From DT-111 sp965263225 (GTDB lineage: Bacteria; Bacteroidota; Bacteroidia; Chitinophagales; Saprospiraceae), in the NCBI GenBank assembly GCA_965263225.1, contig CBDHHG010000051.1, positions 620,001 to 684,000 of the forward strand: a DNA stretch of 64,000 bases, read 5' to 3'. A program made the position numbers and the translations under genes. This document shows, piece by piece, positions 61,303-64,000 of this stretch (position 1 is its first letter; each line of letters begins with the position of its first letter). The notes beneath the pieces were generated by a model, which was given only the letters and a program-made list of their open reading frames with translations, made no database searches and was not told the origin of the DNA.

Positions 61303-62517
61303 ATGACAAACGACAAGAGGCTTTTTTACGGTAGTTGTTTCGCCTTGATCACTACCGCCTTATCTTTTAGTATCAGAGCTGGGATTATCCCGCAACTGGG
61401 AGATGAATTTGGATTGAACGCCGAACAACTTGGTAATATTAACTCCATGTGGTTCTTTGGGTTTCCCATTTCTATGGTTGTTGGCGGCTTGATTTATCAC
61501 AGAGTAGGTGGAAAAATCATCATGCAATTCGCCTTCTTCGCCCACGCAATTGGTATTATCATGACCATTTTTGCCGGTAGTTATATGACCTTGATGATTT
61601 CGACTTTCTTAATCGGATTAGGTAATGGGTGTACTGAAGCTGCCTGTAATCCAATGATTGCGGACACCTATGAAGGCAACAAAATGAGTACCATGATGAA
61701 TCGCTTTCACATGTGGTTTCCTGGAGGTATTGTAATAGGAAGTCTGGTCTCTTTTTTCATGACAGGATGGGGAATGAGCTGGCAAATCCAAGTCGCTTTC
61801 ATCATGATACCAACCCTCATCTATGCCTATTTATTTTGGGGACAGGAGTGGCCAAAAGCCAAAGTCGCTGAAGCAGGAACCCTTTCGGGAAATTTCAAAT
61901 CGATGCTTTCCCCTCTATTCATTTTCATGATGGTGTGCATGTGGTTCACGGCCCAAACGGAGTTTGGCCCTACACAGTGGGTGGAATTAATTCTAAAATC
62001 CAGTGGCGCCAAGCCAATGTTAGTACTAGCCTTAATTACTGGTACTATGGCCGTCGCAAGATATTTTGGAGGAGAAGCCGTTCATCGATTCAATACCACA
62101 GGAGTACTTTTAGGCTCCGCTGTTTTGGCAGCTTTGGGACTCTTCTTATTTACCCAACTTACTGGACCAATCGTATATGGTGTCGCTATCGTTTTCGCCT
62201 TAGGTGTCGCTTACTTCTGGCCAAACATGATTGGCTTTGTAGCTGATTATATCCCTAAAAGTGGAGCACTAGGCATGTCTATCGTTGGAGCTGTAGGTAT
62301 GCTCTCATCCTATTTTATGCAACCGATTATTGGCCGCTGGATCGATTCAAATCGCGCGCTAGGAGAGACGCAGGGACTAACCAACAATGCCTTGGAATTG
62401 TTTACCGGTCAAGAGACCTTGACTACGATGATCGCTTTCCCAGGAGTGTTGATTGTTATGTTTGCCATCTTATTTTTCTGGATGAGAGGGAAAACACCAG
62501 AGCACGCTACTGCCTAA
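61303..62517 (+). CDS. Major facilitator superfamily transporter
   Basis: The 404-residue protein has 12 predicted membrane helices in two bundles, starting SCFALITTALSFSIRAGIIP, with the conserved loop after helix 2 (YHRVGGKIIMQFAFFAHAIG) and the interdomain loop near residue 190. Helix 4 has FLIGLGNGCTEAACNPMIADTY. It resembles general MFS sugar or metabolite porters, but no substrate can be read from the sequence. It ends in a strong terminator shared with the convergent GyrI-like gene. Confidence 0.88.
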   Translation: MTNDKRLFYGSCFALITTALSFSIRAGIIPQLGDEFGLNAEQLGNINSMWFFGFPISMVVGGLIYHRVGGKIIMQFAFFAHAIGIIMTIFAGSYMTLMISTFLIGLGNGCTEAACNPMIADTYEGNKMSTMMNRFHMWFPGGIVIGSLVSFFMTGWGMSWQIQVAFIMIPTLIYAYLFWGQEWPKAKVAEAGTLSGNFKSMLSPLFIFMMVCMWFTAQTEFGPTQWVELILKSSGAKPMLVLALITGTMAVARYFGGEAVHRFNTTGVLLGSAVLAALGLFLFTQLTGPIVYGVAIVFALGVAYFWPNMIGFVADYIPKSGALGMSIVGAVGMLSSYFMQPIIGRWIDSNRALGETQGLTNNALELFTGQETLTTMIAFPGVLIVMFAILFFWMRGKTPEHATA

Positions 62518-62536
62518 ACAGACTTAGTCGTATAAA

Positions 62537-62575
62537 GGAAAAAAGGCTGCTGGATAATCCAGCAGCCTTTTTTCC
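62537..62575. terminator. Strong bidirectional terminator
   Basis: GGAAAAAAGGCTGCTGGA (62537-62554) pairs perfectly with TCCAGCAGCCTTTTTTCC (62558-62575) around a 3-base loop, giving A-runs and T-runs on both strands. It separates the convergent MFS and GyrI-like genes. Confidence 0.9.
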
Positions 62576-62588
62576 TTGGGCAAATTAC

Positions 62589-63218
62589 CTATTTCTTGCT
62601 AACCGGTTGTCGAAGGACGGTCTTCATCTTAGCCGGATTGGCTTTTCTAGGATCACTCAAATAGATTTCGTGATGCTTATCTCGAAATTCGTAGCCATTT
62701 TCCCTAATAAAACCATGCATTATCTCCAAGGTGGCTGGCTCTTCAGAAAAGGGGCCGATGTGCATAATCTGCACCACCAAGCCTTCATTCATCCCTTCAA
62801 ATCTAACCTTATCTAGCGCCGGAAGGTCTTTCTTCTCCTTCAATTCCTCAATTTTCTCTTCGATCATTTCAGCAGTAATGAAATCAGGTTGGCGGATCAT
62901 CATGGTCCAACGCCAATCCTCTTTATTTTGCAGATAGAAATCGGGGTCTCCTTTGGCTAGCCACCACAATCCCTCCAAAGGCGGAACTACATAATCAAAA
63001 TAATCAGTCGGAGGTGTCTTTTTCTTGAACATGAACTTTAGACCAAATGCCAAGGGGTAGAGGGCTTCAATACTCTCCGTCCAAGCTGGGTTACCTTCCG
63101 GATAACCCTCCCCATCTATCATCAGGTAATTCATCGGGGGAACCTCAGTCACACTTGGGGCCTTAGCCTTGGGAGCATATTCACTTTTGAAGGCCTTTTT
63201 GAAGTCAATTTTTGTCAT
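62589..63218 (-). CDS. GyrI-like small-molecule-binding domain protein
   Basis: The 209-residue protein is a stand-alone GyrI-like domain, similar to the effector-binding part of AraC-type regulators of the Rob/SbmC kind: VPPMNYLMIDGEGYPEGNPAW, LEGLWWLAKGDPDF and the later MIHIGPFSEEPATLEIMHGFIRENGY, YLSDPRKANPAKMKTVLRQPV. It has no DNA-binding domain. Its start overlaps the stop of the AraC-GyrI gene by ATGA, so it may act with that regulator as an extra effector-binding unit. Ligand unknown. Confidence 0.85.
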   Translation of the reverse strand: MTKIDFKKAFKSEYAPKAKAPSVTEVPPMNYLMIDGEGYPEGNPAWTESIEALYPLAFGLKFMFKKKTPPTDYFDYVVPPLEGLWWLAKGDPDFYLQNKEDWRWTMMIRQPDFITAEMIEEKIEELKEKKDLPALDKVRFEGMNEGLVVQIMHIGPFSEEPATLEIMHGFIRENGYEFRDKHHEIYLSDPRKANPAKMKTVLRQPVSKK

Positions 63219-64000
63219 ATTTTAAATGTTTTGATAGGCAAGTAAATGGCCGTTCGGGTCTCTTCCGGGGCTGTTTGTCTACTGTCCGTTAGGTAGATTT
63301 CCATAGAAGGTTCATTGCGCAATTCGTAGCGGCTAGTCGGCAGCCAAAGACCATAAAGAAGATGATAGGTATCGTCAATTTTTTCAAATGAGCCCAAATG
63401 TATTGACTCTACGAATTGCCCTCCTGGAAGCTCCTTGACCTGGAGTTGCTCTGAGGGTGAAAATTCAGCTCCGATTTCAACACAAGCATCATATCGAATT
63501 TGATTAGGGGCAGCCGTATTGGGATCGGTATAGGGAATACCAATCAGACGTCCGCATTCCGAGGGTGGGAGACTTCCCAAAAGTAATTCCCAAGTACCCC
63601 CTACTTCATGATACGGTCCCTTATGGGTCAAAAAAGCTACCCTTATTGGCTCCAATCGTTTTATTTCGGTAGCCATCACCTGATCTGCTAGTCTTTGCCG
63701 CACAATGACATCTAATCGGCTTTCTACGATTTGCCGCTGTGCTTTTCTAAAGGCTCGTGGGCTACTGTCATAGCGTCTATTAAAGGCTCTAGTGAAGGTC
63801 TCGGGATTGTGATAACCTACTTCAAAGGCAATGTCTTGTACCTTGTCTTCTGTAAATTTCAGTCGCATGGCAGCTACCTCCAATCGGATTCGAGTAACGT
63901 ACTCATGGACTGGCTCTCCTACTAGACTTTTGAAGACTCGATGAAAATGAAAAGGAGACAGATGCATTCTTTGCGACAGGGCCTCTACGGAAAGCTCCTG
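63215..64000 (-). CDS. AraC-GyrI regulator, N-terminus beyond the window
   Basis: The frame is open to base 64000; the Met at 63967 is internal, since the upstream codons read ELSVEALSQR before MHLSPFHFHRVFK, a typical AraC first helix. Residues from there form the double helix-turn-helix (HLSPFHFHRVFKSLVGEPV, VQDIAFEVGYHNPETFTRAFNRRY), followed by a GyrI-like effector-binding domain (MATEIKRLEPIRVAFLTHKGPYHEVGGTWELL to MEIYLTDSRQ). It is likely a drug- or metabolite-responsive transcription factor. The following gene encodes a second, free GyrI domain. Confidence 0.9.
   Translation of the reverse strand, partial: QELSVEALSQRMHLSPFHFHRVFKSLVGEPVHEYVTRIRLEVAAMRLKFTEDKVQDIAFEVGYHNPETFTRAFNRRYDSSPRAFRKAQRQIVESRLDVIVRQRLADQVMATEIKRLEPIRVAFLTHKGPYHEVGGTWELLLGSLPPSECGRLIGIPYTDPNTAAPNQIRYDACVEIGAEFSPSEQLQVKELPGGQFVESIHLGSFEKIDDTYHLLYGLWLPTSRYELRNEPSMEIYLTDSRQTAPEETRTAIYLPIKTFKI

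Overview
The window looks like chromosomal DNA of a marine-type Bacteroidota, most likely of the Saprospiria/Lewinella kind (inference). The signs are type IX secretion sorting domains (type B on the 1283-residue protein at 14295-18146, type A on the product at 53618-55549), DUF6089/OmpA outer-membrane proteins with thrombospondin type 3 repeats, many lipoproteins with Bacteroidota-style signals, near absence of Shine-Dalgarno sequences, membrane LytTR regulators, and the DUF1549/DUF1553 plus DUF1501 pair. No rRNA, tRNA, CRISPR array or prophage was recognised.

Left part (1-13.5 kb). Two lipoprotein genes are followed by a complete IS5-type insertion sequence (1267-3033) that sits directly against the start codon of one of them. 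Next comes a compact three-gene modification-dependent restriction locus on the minus strand: an EVE-McrB fusion (GTP-driven AAA+ motor), an ankyrin-repeat protein with an export or lipoprotein signal, and the McrC nuclease subunit. The three genes abut or overlap by one base. The extra ankyrin gene between mcrB and mcrC is the best candidate in this window for an undescribed system. Small membrane proteins, a divergent phosphate-permease-like protein, an XRE regulator, a possible small RNA, a large lipoprotein and a slipin-type SPFH protein follow.

Middle part (13.5-38.7 kb). Outer-membrane and type IX secreted proteins, NAD(P)H-hydrate repair (nnr) with a CobB-type sirtuin, tandem DUF6089 paralogues, and the nrdB-nrdA ribonucleotide reductase operon with four DnaA-box-like sites upstream. 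Then corA, a LolE-type permease with a metallopeptidase-like gene, and a plus-strand run: tyrS with an altered HIGH motif, a GH13-like protein, PhzF, a trans-sulfuration enzyme and an OPT transporter.

Right part (39-64 kb). A DUF1549/DUF1553/LamG protein with a DUF1501 partner, an AraC regulator, a YeeE/YedE pair with a previously uncalled 55-residue membrane protein, and two copies of a module in which a membrane LytTR regulator lies about 115-120 bases upstream of a beta-lactamase-fold serine hydrolase. Between the modules lies a block of exported proteins (beta-helix, fasciclin, dihaem peroxidase-like, PhoX-like). The window ends with an MFS transporter and two GyrI-like genes, the last running off the edge.

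Terminators, hairpins and start choices were found by eye; functions rest on motif recognition, not on database searches.
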